Assembly: GCA_039619475.1 (NCBI GenBank)
Contig: CM077115.1
Span: 538,812,315 to 538,876,314 of the forward strand
DNA length: 64,000 bases
From: Icerya purchasi
Lineage: Eukaryota; Arthropoda; Insecta; Hemiptera; Monophlebidae
Direction of reading: 5' to 3'
Every line of letters begins with the position of its first letter. The stretch's first letter is position 1. Below, one piece after another: positions 19,329-31,262 of this stretch. Position numbers and translations under genes: made by a program. Below the pieces are notes generated by a model that searched no databases, was not told where the DNA came from, and saw only the letters and a list, made by a program, of their open reading frames with translations.

Positions 19329-20237
19329 CGATTTAATTACCTAATCAATAATCATTATCACGATTCGCTTAACATTTTTACTGACGGTTCTAAAATCGAA
19401 GAACGTGGTAGCGCAGTAGGTGCAGCTTTTTTTATCAAAGGAATAACCTTACAGAAGTTTAAGCTGCCGCCTAAGGCGACGGTCTACACTGCTGAACTAT
19501 TGGCTATAGATAAGGCTCTTGATGTCGACAAAAGATACATCTAATTATCAGTGACGGCCTAAGTTCACTTTCTGCGATAAAATGTGATACACTTAACTAC
19601 AAACTTCACCCGTTGGTATATGAAATAAGAAATAAATGTCATAAGATAATTAATAAAGGAATGAATTTAAAATTTTGTTGGATCCCGAGTCATTGTGGAA
19701 TAGAAGAAAATGATAGTGTCGATCTGTTTGCCAAAGAAGCTGCTTCTGAAGGTGTCCCATGTCCTTTTATCCCTTCTACTGATTTATTCCGGAACTTTAA
19801 AAGAGACAATCGACAACATTGGATAAATATAAAGAACAACTCAAACTTACGTTAGGTTCTACAATACAATCCAACCAACTATCCCGTCAAGACCATGGTA
19901 TATTCAGGTGCCACTAACTATACCTGAAAGACTTATTAGGAAATTTGTTACTTTGATCTGTCGTCTGCGTATGAGACATACGCGAGTTTCACAGAACTTT
20001 CAAAGTCAAACGTCAAATTTGATTTGCAGCAATCACGAGATGATTAGTTACTCGGATGGCATCAATCATCTGTTATTTTCTTGTAAATTATTTGATAGAC
20101 ACAGGGATATATTTTATAGACACTTAATTTTCCTGTCAGTTTTTCCTCCGTATAATATTCAGTATTTGCTTTGTTGTGAGGACCAGGCTTTGGTTGCCTT
20201 ATTCAGGTTCATAACTGATTGCAACATTGTGGTTTAG
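19329..20237 (+). pseudogene. I-type LINE, RNase H and C-terminal part
   Basis: Continuation of the LINE interrupted at 10776. RNase H is recognised by LNIFTDGSK (~19369-19395), TAELLAIDKAL and FCWIPSHCGIEENDSVD (~19675-19725). A frameshift lies near 19535-19600. The last frame (19908-20237) is the conserved LINE tail with RLRMRHTRVS and HLLFSCKLFDRHR, a zinc-knuckle-like region that has lost cysteines. Reading the two halves across the gypsy insertion is in frame, showing that the LINE was there first. Confidence 0.85.
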
Positions 20238-20300
20238 ATAACAGTTGTTTGAAGTTGTTTATTTTTCCTAGAAAGAAGAAGAGAAGTTGAAAAAAAGAAG

Positions 20301-20595
20301 TCTCATTGGGCATTGTGGGCACTGCTCAGCAGTTGCGGACATATTGTACAATGATGACTTATTTTGTTTTCTTGTTTTGTCTTCTTTTTTTTCCTGTTTC
20401 TTTTTTTTTTCTTCCTTTTTGTTATTGATTAATTTCATTGAGCATTGTGGGCACTGCTATGCAGTTGCGGCCATATTGTAGAATGACAACCTATTTTAAT
20501 TTCCTATTCTGTCTTTTCCTTTTTGTTATTGGTTAATTTCATTGAGCATTGTGGGCACTACTCTGTAGTTGTGGCCATACTGTTAATGGAAATTC
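20301..20595 (+). repeat. Tandem repeats in LINE 3' end
   Basis: Three units start near 20303, 20433 and 20537. Each has CATTGRGCATTGTGGGCACT, then GCAGTTGCGGCCATATTGTA and a T-rich stretch; spacing is ~130 and ~104 bp. They directly follow the LINE coding remnant, so they are probably its 3' untranslated region. Such 3' repeats can bind the element's own reverse transcriptase. Confidence 0.75.
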
Positions 20596-20959
20596 CATTC
20601 CATGCTTGCTATTCTTTAATTTTCCGTTAATGGTCATTCCTTATACCTTCTCATAGTGTAGCTTGCTGGCCAAATGAACGGTAAAGGGTGAATGCAGGTG
20701 CGGTGTGGGTACGGTACTGCTGTCTACGTCAACGAGAGAATACTAAGTCGGTCCAATAAACAACAAAGAAAATTCTCGTAAAAAGTTGCTTCCCTTTATA
20801 AAACTTCGCCCCCCTCTCCAGTCTGTGTTATCTTTGCTGTTCAGTCAACGGATTTATAACTCATTAGTAGGGCAATGATCAGTGAACATAGGCAAGTTGG
20901 CAAATGAACTTCTGTGAAACAACTGGCTATACTGGATAATAATAATTTTTCAGAAATTC

Positions 20960-21290
20960 TGCAATCGATTTCTAATGAAATCTTTAAAAAATATGTTAAT
21001 AAGCTGATTGTAGAGGAATGTCAGAGACGGTGGGAGTGAAGCATTACTGGCAAGAAAACTTACAAATTCCTGTCAGATGTTTCTCTAAGCTTAAAAATCA
21101 AAAATATGAAAATAAATTTCTATAATGCTCCGGTGCGGTCAGGGCGCGGTAAATTCCGGTCTTATTTATTTAGGTTCAGGATTTCCGATGCCCCAGAATA
21201 TGCACTGTGCTCAACTAACTCAATTGATGATCTGAATCACTTTGTGTTCGAATGTTTCATATTGATCGGTTTAAAAGTGCTTTTGTCTTA
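20960..21290 (+). pseudogene. LINE C-terminal fragment, second family
   Basis: Translation shows a LINE tail. TGKKTYKFLSDVSLSL resembles the TGR-TY-FLPDV motif of R1-type elements, and 21106-21291 contains RSGRGKFRSYLFRF followed by DDLNHFVFECF, the usual D-x-x-H-x-x-x-x-C tail. It is a different family from the LINE just upstream. A stop separates the two parts. Isolated 3' fragment. Confidence 0.7.
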
Positions 21291-21599
21291 GCCAAGAAAA
21301 ACCATATATAACTTTTCTCGAGTATTCCGAAAGAGCAATGCGACTAAAGTTTACATTTTCTAACCTAAGAATCTGTCGATAATCTAAATCAACCGCGAAA
21401 CCATATGAACTTATCTGCCATGAGCGGCGTAGTCTCATTGTATCATATAGTCTCGTAAGATGATATTATAATTTTAATTTGTTATCATATTACTTTTCAC
21501 ACTTCTTACTATATTATTTAATAACATCATTAATATAAGTAAATGTAAACAGGTTTTCTATTAAACATATGCATAAAAACCTTACATATACTATTGCCG

Positions 21600-21910
21600 T
21601 CATACGATACTGGCTGCAATACCCGGCGTTGCCCGGGTCAGGATATTATAAAGCACGGCTTAATTTCATGAGGACCAGTCCTATACATATATTTTATATT
21701 ACACATACATTTTTACCTATTTTTATATACAGTTGCTTTTTTTAATTTCTTCTCATAACACTTGCTTGTACAATGTGTTTACAGTTTTATTGTTCGGACT
21801 ATAAATTAATAAATTTTGAGGTAATCCAACTCGTGTGCAAGGGATATATAATTGGCCGTGTGAAAAATATGATTCCGTTAAGTTAATGCCATAATATCGG
21901 ACGGAAAATG
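21600..21910 (-). pseudogene. Helitron-type PIF1 helicase tail with terminal palindrome
   Basis: On the minus strand 21901-21796 encodes YFSHGQLYIPCTRVGLPQNL, the helicase motif VI region characteristic of the PIF1-like helicase of Helitrons (usual form FSHGQLYVACSRV). About 170 bp further, at ~21617-21633, lies the palindrome ACCCGGCGTTGCCCGGGT, a candidate terminal hairpin. Upstream helicase motifs are not recognisable, so this is a 3' remnant of a Helitron or Helentron on the minus strand. Confidence 0.65.
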
Positions 21911-22639
21911 AGACGGTGATAGAACAATACTTTCGATGAGTTTCGTTAGTAATTAACCGATTTTGGAATCCTACCGACTGCGCCAGAAAATGATGTTGTA
22001 TTCTCCTCGAAGGCAGGCAACTAACATCGACTAGATTAACAACTAAAATAAAACCACTTCTCGATTCGAATAAATTTTTAATTCAATTATTAATTTAAAT
22101 GAGAACCGCGATATTTCGGAGTCTCTACGATAGAGAATTTCTCCCCCTCGAAAAAAGAGGGAGTTACTCGACGTTTACTGAGACGGATCGAAATATAATA
22201 ATTATTTCTACCGGAGTTTAACGATCTGTCTTCTTCAGAAGACAGCCTCGAGACCGTTTCGGAAGTATCCTATCATAAGGCCTGAAGAAGACTGACTTTC
22301 GGAAAAAAGGATGAGTTCGTCTTATGGGGAGAACTTTGATGTTATCACGACGGAATGAATAAAGTTCAGCCAAGATAAAGATAAATATCGAAAATGGTGT
22401 AGGCAAAAGAAAAAGAGAAGGAAATCGTAAAGTAATAAGTGTGTCCCCTTAATAACTAGCAAGAAAACGGAACGAATTACGAAATAATAAAAGAAAATTA
22501 GGCCTAAAAATAAGTAGCACTAGACAATTAAATAACTTATCGACGGACATAAGAAGAGGATTTTAAGACATAGGCAACGGTCGTCGAACGAGGGCTATCG
22601 CTACGAAGTTACGTAAATGTCGACAGAAACCGGATAAAT
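21911..22639. other. No gene; short palindromes
   Basis: No coding homology seen. CTGTCTTCTTCAGAAGACAG at 22228-22247 is a hairpin with a 9-bp stem, and related GAAGAAGACTGAC occurs ~40 bp downstream. TCCCCCTCGAAAAAAGAGGG near 22142 is another short inverted repeat. Confidence 0.45.
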
Positions 22640-22870
22640 TGAGATTAATAAAAGAAATTAGTTTCGGTTTTAGAGTAATTAACTAAATAGAAGGCTGGAC
22701 AATAAAGGTAAAATTGTCGGATCCGATGGAAACAATAGTGGAGCGAAATTATATGAATTCCGTTTGGATATTGCTCAACACGACATATATAAAAATATAA
22801 TGATAATAATAGTAACAATAAATAATGATAACGTAATATTAATAATAAAATATAGCTAAGAAAACAACAG
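22640..22870 (+). repeat. Dispersed repeat family R, diverged copy
   Basis: Matches 505-690 with many changes. Shared blocks include AATAAAGGTAAAATTGTCGG, GAATTCCGTTTGGATATTGC and a following AAT-rich stretch. Confidence 0.55.
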
Positions 22871-22879
22871 TATATATTA

Positions 22880-23560
22880 GTGTGAAATTAAAACCAGAAA
22901 GTTTTTAGGAAATCAAGAAAATCCGGAAAAACCGATTCAATCGTTCTCTTAAAAATTCATCAAACAGGATGATGACAATCGATGCCTTCTGAAGTAGAAA
23001 ATAAACGGGGGGGGGGCGTTTTATTGAAGCTTGATTGATTGGAAATGAATTGGGAGCAGGATAAACTGGCTGACCGATCGAATGGTAGTTCACCGAAGAC
23101 GAACAACTTGAAAACCCGAAAACCTTTTCAAACTACCTGTTGCTTTGTTCTACCTCCGTCGTGTAAGTGTAATCCATTTAATGAGATACATTGAACCTCA
23201 AACTTCCTTCTACGTCTGTTTAAATTTGGCGATCGTCGAACAACTTTTTGCATTAAATACAAAAGCAAAAAAAACAAAAAAAGCACCATATGTATATAAC
23301 CGAGACTTAATAGTTCACAGCATTATAATAAATGCGTCAATTGAAAATAAACTGGCATTTCTTGCAGTAGAATTTTTAGGACCCCAGGCGCGAATAATAT
23401 GCAGAATGTTAATGCAACGATTTGGAAAACATAAATGAAAGACAAAAAAAATATCGTTTAAAGGATACATTTGAAATTTTGCGCATAAATCGCTTATAAA
23501 ACGATTTCCGAAAAAGTGTATAAACGACTTTTAAGGATGGTAAAATCGCAAAAAAAAAAA
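22880..23560. other. No recognised gene
   Basis: Contains a G7 run near 23008. One 97-codon frame is at 23145-23438 (APYVYNRDLIVHSIIINASI) with no family I recognise and no conserved start or codon signal. Probably chance. Confidence 0.35.
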
Positions 23561-23565
23561 AGAAA

Positions 23566-24372
23566 AGTTGAGTCAAGCACGATGTTTCATGCTCTGAGGA
23601 TTTCGTATATTAAGTTAAACGTAACAATAACTCAGATTTACATAATACTTTAGTCAAAACAAAGAAATCAGATTTTTCATGATGCAAAGAGGAAGATACA
23701 CATCATCTTATATACTTTTTTGAACTTTTCGCCAATTCTGAAAGTTTCGTTATGGAAATGAAATACAATTTTGTACCCGACAAAGCCCGGAAAAAATAAT
23801 ATTTTTTTCAAAACTTTCGAGCTTTCGACGCCCTGAAGGTCTTAATATAAAGTTGTAAGCTCGCCTATAATTTTCCTCTAGAGCGGTCATTTGTGCATAA
23901 GTTTGAGATAGGCATTGGTTTTCTCTACTTTTTTACTGGAGCTGTTGTGTACATGAACATAATTTTGTTGTTGTTGTTTTCGGGCCCAAAGATATATATA
24001 GTCCATATAATTTTTTAACTGTAATTTTTTACTTTTATGAAAGAGTTTCTGCGTTTTGTTTTATATTTTGAATTTCACTTTTATAAGATTATCTAGTCAT
24101 GAGTTATGAATCTTTTAAAGATGATTTTTTAGGTAATTTGAAATTCCATATTGTGTATTTTTGACGGTTTTTTGGCGTCCAGAGTGATCGGTTAGCTTGT
24201 AGTCGTAGATTCTTTTAATGATAATTTTAATTAGAATTTATGATCCAATTTTGAAGTTTACAAGTCAGTTCGATCGTGAGTTATCGATATTTATTTGATA
24301 TTTTTGTCGTTTCTGAACCATCTTATTATCATTCCGTACATTATATGTGTAGTAAAGTACGGAATCCTAATA
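23566..24372 (-). repeat. Hairpin-ended repeat family A, copy 1
   Basis: Inverted copy of a family also found at 25795, 32309 and 38848. Its start, read on the minus strand (24372 leftward), has ATTCCGTA...TACGGAAT and then AATAAGATGG. Its end near 23575 has GCATGAAACATCGTGCTTGA. The interior includes part of the ~290-bp unit expanded in the 32.3-kb copy (23710-23870). Confidence 0.7.
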
Positions 24373-24394
24373 AGAATAGTTGCGAAAAGGTGGT

Positions 24395-25070
24395 GCGAGT
24401 GTAAATGTGCGCGCGCCTGAAATCCTGTTGTCGGTCGGGGGTAGCCAATCATCATCATCGCAGGAAGAAACGTGTACCTGATTGGGTGAATTCCAAACGC
24501 GATCGTCGGAAAGGGGAGAAGATATGGTAAAGGATCTCGGAAAGATTTTTGTAACAAAGTCATTCTTCGTTTATATTCGAAAGAAGTAATTCGTCTGTTT
24601 TTAGTAATTTGCTTGTTTTTTTTTTCTTTTGCCTTGCTCGCGGATAATTGACCATTTGGAGATAAGTCGACCTTTGCACAAGTTATAGTTTGGATACAGG
24701 AAATCATTTCAGTCGGAGTCGGAGAATAACAAGCTTTTATATCGCGGTCGTTAAAATGTCTTTGTTAGTAAAAGTGTTGTTCGCGGTTATCGCTTAAATT
24801 TAACTAATAAATGAAAAAAAGCATCCCTTCCACTACCGAGATCATCGACATCGCCGTAGCAACGAATTCCACCGAATCCTGCCGACAACAGTGGTACGTA
24901 CACTTGTTTATTTACGTTGTTTATAATTATTCATTGGTTCGTATTATTTGCTGTTGTGTTTTTATAGCGGTCGACTGGTATTCAAATAATATTATTTTTA
25001 TTATCCTTTGTGCGTAACAAAAATGAAGTAACTGTTAATATTACAATGGTTTTATTTTACAATTTTTACT
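24395..25070 (+). repeat. Dispersed repeat family S, copy 1
   Basis: Shares with 29045-29775 the blocks GGTGCGAGTG near the start and, near 24890-24980, a CAGTGGTACGTA...TTTTTATAGCGGTCGAC pair that looks like intron donor and acceptor. A third copy lies at 35870-36215. The 29-kb copy has a TATAAATA box, and two copies end near CGTTACA, so these may be LTRs or LTR pieces of an unseen retroelement. No coding part is attached. Confidence 0.5.
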
Positions 25071-25079
25071 CATATTTGT

Positions 25080-25790
25080 AGACAAGTGAGAGCGCAAAGG
25101 CGAAACAAATTATCTGAACAATGTAAAGGCTGTATCAATAAAACAGTTTTTAAAGAATGCAATTTTTTTTGTATAACAATTTTAGTTTTATGTAACGTGA
25201 TTTACTAAAACTAGTAGCCAGATATGACTGGTTGTATTTTTATTTTCGCTTTCTATTAGTTTTTTTTTGTACCTGAACCCCCCTATAAGTTTGCAACAAA
25301 ATAGTAAGGAACAAATTTAATCCTAAATTTATATTTGCAAACTCGTCTGTAGGTGTCCAGATCTATCTAGATACCGATGTTTATAAAAGTATATATTGCC
25401 GTTTTTGAGACCGTGGCATTACAAGATTTGAAAGAATGCAAACAAGAAGGTTTTGTTAGATGAAAGCCTTTAAAAAAGAAATGCATAAAAAAGGAAAGAT
25501 TTTTTAATTGCTCTATCGTAACATATTTTTATTTGTTGAACATTTTTTATCAAAGAATTATTCTCTTTTTTTTCTTTTTTGTTCCAACAGTGATTTACCC
25601 TTTTGTTTTTCAAACCCCCATTTAATTCCTTTCAATATTTATTAACTAGGATGTCATTCTTTACGCGCCATGGATAGTATGTGAAATAGGCGTTGTGATA
25701 AACTGTTATGAAAAACTACTTTGAAATAAATTGCTTAATATATTTTTGTAAAAATTACGTGAATTGAAATCTATTGTACTCTTATAAATC
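25080..25790. other. No recognised feature
   Basis: AT-rich sequence with homopolymers. No coding homology or repeat partner seen. Confidence 0.45.
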
Positions 25791-25794
25791 TGTA

Positions 25795-26822
25795 ATAAAA
25801 TGGTTCAGAAGCGACGAATGTATAAAATAAAAATCAATAACTCGCGAAAAGTTTGATATATTAACTTGAAAATTAGATCACAAATTACAATTAAAATTCT
25901 TCTTAAGGCGATCTATAACTTCAAACTAGCTACTTTAGGGCGACAAAGACCCTATAAAAACCGTCAAGAATATTGAGCTTGGAATTTAAATCAGCCTCTA
26001 AAATCATCATCAAGAAATCCATAACTCATTATAACCGTTTTAAATGCGAAGCTCAAAATATAAAACAGAACGCAGCAGCTCTTTCATCGAAAGAAATAAT
26101 TACGGTTAAAAATGTTTCAAGCCCCTCTTTTAGGCCAAATACAGCAAAAAAAGAAGATGTTCATGCAAGTAACAGTTCGAGTAAAACGGTTGAGCAAAAC
26201 GAAAACGTATCTGAAACATTTTTATAAAGGACTGCTTTACAGGAAAACTATAGTTGAGCATACAATTTTATGTTTAGGCCTTGAAAGTTTTGAAAAAATT
26301 ATTCTTTTCCGCGCATGTGATGCATTGATGGAAAAATCCGGATTTATTAAGAATGAAGCCGTATTTCGATTATCTAACGAAACTTTCGAGATTTGGCGAA
26401 AAGTTAAAAGCAGAGCCAGAAAACTTACGTGTAGCTCTTCTTTCGCCTTTAAAAATTCTGAATCAATTTAAAAATATGCGCATCTTCGTACAGTTCTTAA
26501 GTTTGGAGCATTCGAGTTTTCAACTTTCAAATTACCAAGGCACCAAAGGCTCGAAATTTTTCTGAAAATATGATTTTTTCACAGCATATGATGTATCGGT
26601 GGATTGATTGTTTTTTGAACTTTAGTTCATATCCTTAACGAAATTTTTGTAGTTGACGAAAAATTCAAAAAAGTGCGAAAGATGACGTGTCTATCCGTCT
26701 TTGCGTTGCGAAAAATCAGATTTCTTGGTTTTGAATTTAATATTATGTTAATGTGAATTATGGTATCTTCAACTTAGCATACGAAATCCTCAGCGTACAT
26801 CATGCTTGACTGTACCTGTTTA
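25795..26822 (+). repeat. Hairpin-ended repeat family A, copy 2
   Basis: Begins GGTTCAGAAGCGACGAATG, with AATCAATAACTCGCGAA and CGATCTATAACTTC shared with 32390-32470 and 38930-39010. It ends TACGAAATCCTCAGCGTACA then CATGCTTGACTG. The left hairpin is missing. Frames at 25973-26227 and 26112-26565 are accidental openings inside the repeat. Confidence 0.7.
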
Positions 26823-26837
26823 TTATTAACTTTATGT

Positions 26838-26845
26838 TCTCAATA

Positions 26846-26879
<34 letters not shown>

Positions 26880-26896
26880 GTTATTATTATTATTAA
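26838..26896. repeat. (ATT)n microsatellite
   Basis: About 17 imperfect ATT units, broken once by CGTT near 26880. It occupies the position of the (AAT)n run that ends repeat family R elsewhere. Confidence 0.9.
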
Positions 26897-26899
26897 GCG

Positions 26900-27115
26900 A
26901 TCTCCAAATGATATTCGTATCATTCCTTCTGTTCGTTACCGATCCGGACGATTTTATCTTTATTTTTCATTTCGTTATGAATCGTAACGTTGTCCACTGT
27001 TCGGCTATTTACTGTTGTCAAAGTCCAGTTTCCTTTCGTGATTTTTGTTTACCGCGTTTCCGTTTAGTTAGTTTGTGATCACAATAATATTCCTCGGACA
27101 AGAGCCGTTGCTGAC
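26900..27115 (-). repeat. Dispersed repeat family R, inverted copy
   Basis: Reverse complement of 440-640. GAATATTATTGTGATCACAA and GGAAACGCGGTAAAC are recognisable. It adjoins the ATT microsatellite just as copy 1 adjoins its AAT run. Confidence 0.6.
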
Positions 27116-27691
27116 ATCCTGAATGCTTTCCGGTTTATCGTAAAATCATTTATATAACGTATCTATTATTATTATAATTCTATCCGTTTATCCGATTCTT
27201 TGGTTATCATTGCCATTTGGCATCATTTTTATCACGCCTTTAGCTTAAACGACCTCCTTTGATATATTCTTCCGGAACTTGTAGAGGAATCTGTATATCT
27301 GTATTTTTCTTTTCTGAATCCGTTCCAGTTTGGCGGTCTCCAAGATTCAGCTCAGATCGTGCTTCTAGCCTGGAACTCGTGTCTCTCCGACTCTTAATCA
27401 TTTCGATCTTTGAAGACTTTTTCTGGCGTCGTTCGGCAGTGTGAAGTTGTAATTTTAGCCGAGTAATAAGCTCGCTAATTTTCGTCTCGTAGAACGTTAT
27501 TTCTCGTATTTCATAATAAAATAGATTACGGCCCGTTTTCCGGTTCGTTTTAGTGACAAAGAAAAATTAAATTGATTAGTCCTAATTTGTCACTTTAATT
27601 CGTCTCCGTTCGATTGAGAATAGAGGAAATAATAGTTATCTTATATTAAAGTAGAATTAAGTGTATTATAATTTAACTATTATTAGTCTTC
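27116..27691. other. No recognised feature
   Basis: No coding homology or repeat partner. AT-rich, with a slightly GC-richer part at 27280-27440. Confidence 0.4.
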
Positions 27692-27699
27692 CTGGTTAT

Positions 27700-28118
27700 C
27701 AAGGCCGTGTCCATGGCGGGGGTTAAACACCCCCCCATGAGAACTGAAATAGTTCATTATGAATACCCAAAAATCTGAAAAAAATCACAAATTTAAAATA
27801 AATATTGATGATTTTTTAGGGTGTTCTTACCTACCTTTAAAAGAAAAAAGGAAAAATATGCTCCATATTTTTGGGTACTTCATTAATATCTTAAGGAAAA
27901 TTTTTTTATTACGAGTATAATTAATAACATATGTAATTTTTATTAATGTTCATATACGGGGTAATTCATTTATGTGTATTATTAATATATAAATTAAAAT
28001 GATGGAAATCATTAATAGTACGAATATTAGTAATAACTGTATCATTAGTTATATAATAAATATGCGAAGAAAATTTTCACCCCCCCCTCTCCTTTCCAAA
28101 ATTCTGGGCACGAGTCTG
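27700..28118 (+). mobile_element. 419-bp hAT-type MITE with 8-bp TSD
   Basis: CTGGTTAT flanks the element exactly on both sides (27692-27699 and 28119-28126). The left end is CAAGGCCGTGTCCATGG and the right end in reverse is CAGACTCGTGCCCAGAATTT, an imperfect terminal inverted repeat beginning CA. An 8-bp duplication with CA-type ends is the signature of hAT transposons. G/C homopolymers lie just inside both ends. There is no transposase, so it is non-autonomous. A relative is split at 53330-53920. Confidence 0.88.
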
Positions 28119-28139
28119 CTGGTTATATGGTTAATAGTA

Positions 28140-28955
28140 TATTTCTGCCTTCTTTTGTAATTAAGCATATGAATCTTAATTGACTCCGGCAGTAAATTGA
28201 AATACATTGAACCCATGTAGAAAGCTTGGTTTCTTACATGCAGTTTATTAACTTTGGGGGAACTTGGCTTTCTCTATGCACGATGCTCTCGTACTTATTG
28301 ATTTAGTTGAAATATTAAATTTCGCTTTGTTTTTGCACACAAAGCTCGATAACTGAACTTGATATAGTTGAGTAATTTATCACTTTTGCTATTATTAATA
28401 CGTAATATGTTGCGAAGAATTATTATCTATAAAGACTGTAGCGATTTCAAATACCTTGAAGCTGCTTTACCCCAGTTTATAATTCCATAGAATATGACTT
28501 GGTTGGTATAATGAATGATATCATTTTTGTAATTGATAGTCGGAGAAAAATTGTTTTGAATAATAAAAACGATAATTTAGTTTTCTTGACATTGTTAAAA
28601 GGTACGAAAGATGTCCGTACCAGGTTAGTGTGTGATCTAAATAAGTAGTTAACTATTTAATTTCATCTACTCTTTTTATTGGTTCATTTTGGAATAATTC
28701 TTTGAAATCGTCTCAGCAAATCTGTTGTTGATAAGTGTGTTAAACGGATATTATATCGGTTGTGTTGAGAATTAAGCGATTTTTATGAATCTATTCATCT
28801 ATTTTTTTTTTTGTTATACCTTCTTGAAATAGACTTTGTAGAATTTCGGGAAAACAAGAATGAACAACTAACCCTGTATCATCAGCGTGGCAATAGATTT
28901 TCCCCGAGATTTTTATTTTTAATAAGTCATTAATGTATTGTAATGTGACCATTAC
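28140..28955 (-). pseudogene. LINE reverse transcriptase, palm and thumb
   Basis: Minus-strand LINE RT. 28945-28860 encodes YINDLLKIKISGKIYCHADD, the palm with the catalytic YADD turned to HADD, followed by TGLVVH. Further left (28620-28400) is a thumb-like stretch with many stops. The matching fingers lie at 30786-31262, so an ~1.8-kb insertion separates palm from fingers. Dead. Confidence 0.75.
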
Positions 28956-28959
28956 ATGG

Positions 28960-30785
28960 CTCGATAAAATTAAATAAATAAAAATAGAAAGGTAAAATAA
29001 ATAATACAAAAAATAAAATATAAAAATAAATTAAATAATTATTGAAAACGTGGTGCGAGTGAGAATGTGAGTGTGATTGAAATCTTATTTATCGGCTGGG
29101 GGCGAATACATCACGCGGTCACTGGAGAAATGCCCACCCGTAAAGGAAATGAACGGTGATTGGCCGAAACGAGTACAAACGTAGAAAGGCTGAAAGGTGA
29201 AGCCAGTCGATCTCAATCATCGAGAAAGGATACAGTTCATTTTTTAGCAGACGACTTGTAAAAAAGGAATCGCGTCCGGAATATAAATAAAACCCCTGCA
29301 GCGCGCAATAGTCGAATCTCAGATTGGTTTGCGATAGTATAAGTCCCGCCTCAAAAGTAAATTCCGTAAATATTAATTAAATCGGTTTAACATTCATCCG
29401 AAATTCGCGTCTCGGTCAATTTACAAAGGACTCATCGCCAGCCCACTCATCCCCGGGATCTTTCAACACCGTGTACCTGCGTCACCGCTGACAAACAGTG
29501 ATACGTACTAATTGATATTTATATTCATAATTGTTGTTTTTTTCGTCGCACATACGTATGTCATAACTAATCATTGTTTTTATAGCGGTCGACCGATTAA
29601 GAAAGATCGGTGTGGGTAATTTCTATTAATAGAATTTTTTAAAATCTCGTATATAAATTCATTGAAATAATAACAATAATTAAAAAATAAGTTTTTTTAA
29701 TTCCGCGGTGGCATCCGTGGATAAACTTAAAATTTTTAACTTGCAACGGCAAGTACCGTTACAGTATATTAAAAATACCTTAGCTCGGTATTTTCTTTTG
29801 TAAAATCGTGTTTTTTTGGAAAATGTACTTAGATACGAATCGCACACTTCTTAACTTTATTTTAATCTCAGATACATATTCACGAAATAATAAAATATTT
29901 TAAAGACTAATTTATGAGTTCACATTTATGAATTTAAAGCGTCTTTCCACACAAATTTACTTTTCAATACTGAACGCAACAAAAGTGTAGAGGTCTTTGG
30001 AATTCACTTTCCGGGATGGTTGGAAAATGTTTTCAATGAGTACACACGTTGATTTTTATGAATATATATTACTATGCGTTTTTTATTAGAAAAATTATAT
30101 TTTAGGTGTACAGGGTCGTCCGCTTTATCTCTATCGGGGTTTATTCGTTATAAAAACAAATAAAAAGCGTCTTGTAATTTTACCTGTGATGATCAGTCGT
30201 TTTCCAACCAATTGAAAACAATTTCCGACTAAATCACTGCGAAATATAATAATAAGGGTATACTACACATAAGGGGATTTTTAAAATGTGCGCAACATAT
30301 TCCCTAGTATAATTCACTTTCACAAACAAATGTATAAATACGCAAATCATTTAATACTTGCACATAAATAGGCAAAGTCCTCCTTTGTTTATTAACCGAT
30401 TTTCCTTTTCTTTTTTTTGTTTAGTAGCTATCGCCTTTGTGTTATTAAGTCGTACCCTCGACGACGTTCGAAAATCAAAGTATAATACTAGAGACAGAAC
30501 AAATTATATATTAAATCGCCGTCGAAAGGTCGCGCGCAATCAACCCTGATTTTTATCATACTGAAAATATTAAAACTCGCGAAACCGATTTTTGCTATGG
30601 ATTAGACCTTGACCGATCGATTTATTGGCCCAAGATACCTGTGGTGTGCAAATTTCATCCAAATCGTTAGAGCCGTTTCGGAGTCACGCGAAGTAAATTT
30701 ACATATATATATATATATACAAGAACTTCTCATTTAAAGATTTTAGATACAAGAATTGCTCGTTTAGAGATATTAGATAGATATT
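28960..30785. mobile_element. Insertion inside a LINE RT, composite
   Basis: Bounded by RT similarity on both sides: the VPQG block ends near 30790 and YINDLL begins at ~28945. It contains repeat family S (29045-29775), then AT-rich sequence. At 30590-30720 is GTGCAAATTTCATCCAAATC...AGAGCCGTTTCGGAGT followed by (TA)n, a tail of the type often seen in arthropod DNA transposons. Exact junctions and duplications were not resolved, so it may be more than one insertion. A frame at 30358-30549 shows no known domain. Confidence 0.55.
29045..29775 (+). repeat. Dispersed repeat family S, copy 2
   Basis: Shares GTGGTGCGAGTG, GACAAACAGTGATACGTACT and TTTTTATAGCGGTCGAC with the 24.4-kb copy. TATAAATA at 29282-29289 with TCTCAGATTGG ~35 bp later has the spacing of a TATA box and initiator. 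It ends near CCGTTACAG (29755-29763), consistent with an LTR edge. Confidence 0.5.
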
Positions 30786-31262
30786 GCCTTGAGGAACTCA
30801 AAAATTTTGAACTAAACTGTTATTCCAAGTACCATTTATTTTCGTTACGCAATTTCTATTAGCAAGATAAGACTTGAAATGATTATCTGTATTTCCTCGA
30901 AAGCTACACTCATACAATTTTTTAGTAGTATATAATGATCTACCATGTCAAATGCTTTCCAAAAGTCCAGATATAAGGCTGCTACAGAGCGACTTGACTT
31001 TATGTTTACAGCAATATAAGTCAAACGATCGAATAAAGCGTCATCTGTTCCTTTACTTTGAACAAAGCCATACTGGTGTTTATTACAAAAATTAAAGTTC
31101 TATAGGTAGTTAACAATTACTACCTTCATACATTTTTCAAAGCATATTGGTCTATATTTGAAAATGTCTGCTTTGTGTGTAGGAGTGGTGATACCCAATT
31201 TTAAAATTTCCGGAAATTTATCTGAATTTACTGATTCGTTAAGAAGGAATGTTAATAGTTCC
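30786..31262 (-). pseudogene. LINE reverse transcriptase, fingers and palm A
   Basis: Read on the minus strand: LLTFLLNESVNSDKFPEILK and GITTPTHKADIFKYRPIC (31262-31150), FEKCMKVVIVNYL after a small gap, HQYGFVQSKGTDDALFDRL (~31085-31030), and the palm-A motif ALYLDFWKAFDMVDH (~30990-30945). The block ends near a VPQG motif at ~30795. Frameshifts throughout. Same element as 28140-28955 and 31510-32107. Confidence 0.8.

Noticed and set aside
23145..23438. A possible 97-residue gene
   Set aside because: No recognisable family, no paralogue in the window, and composition like the surrounding AT-rich repeats.
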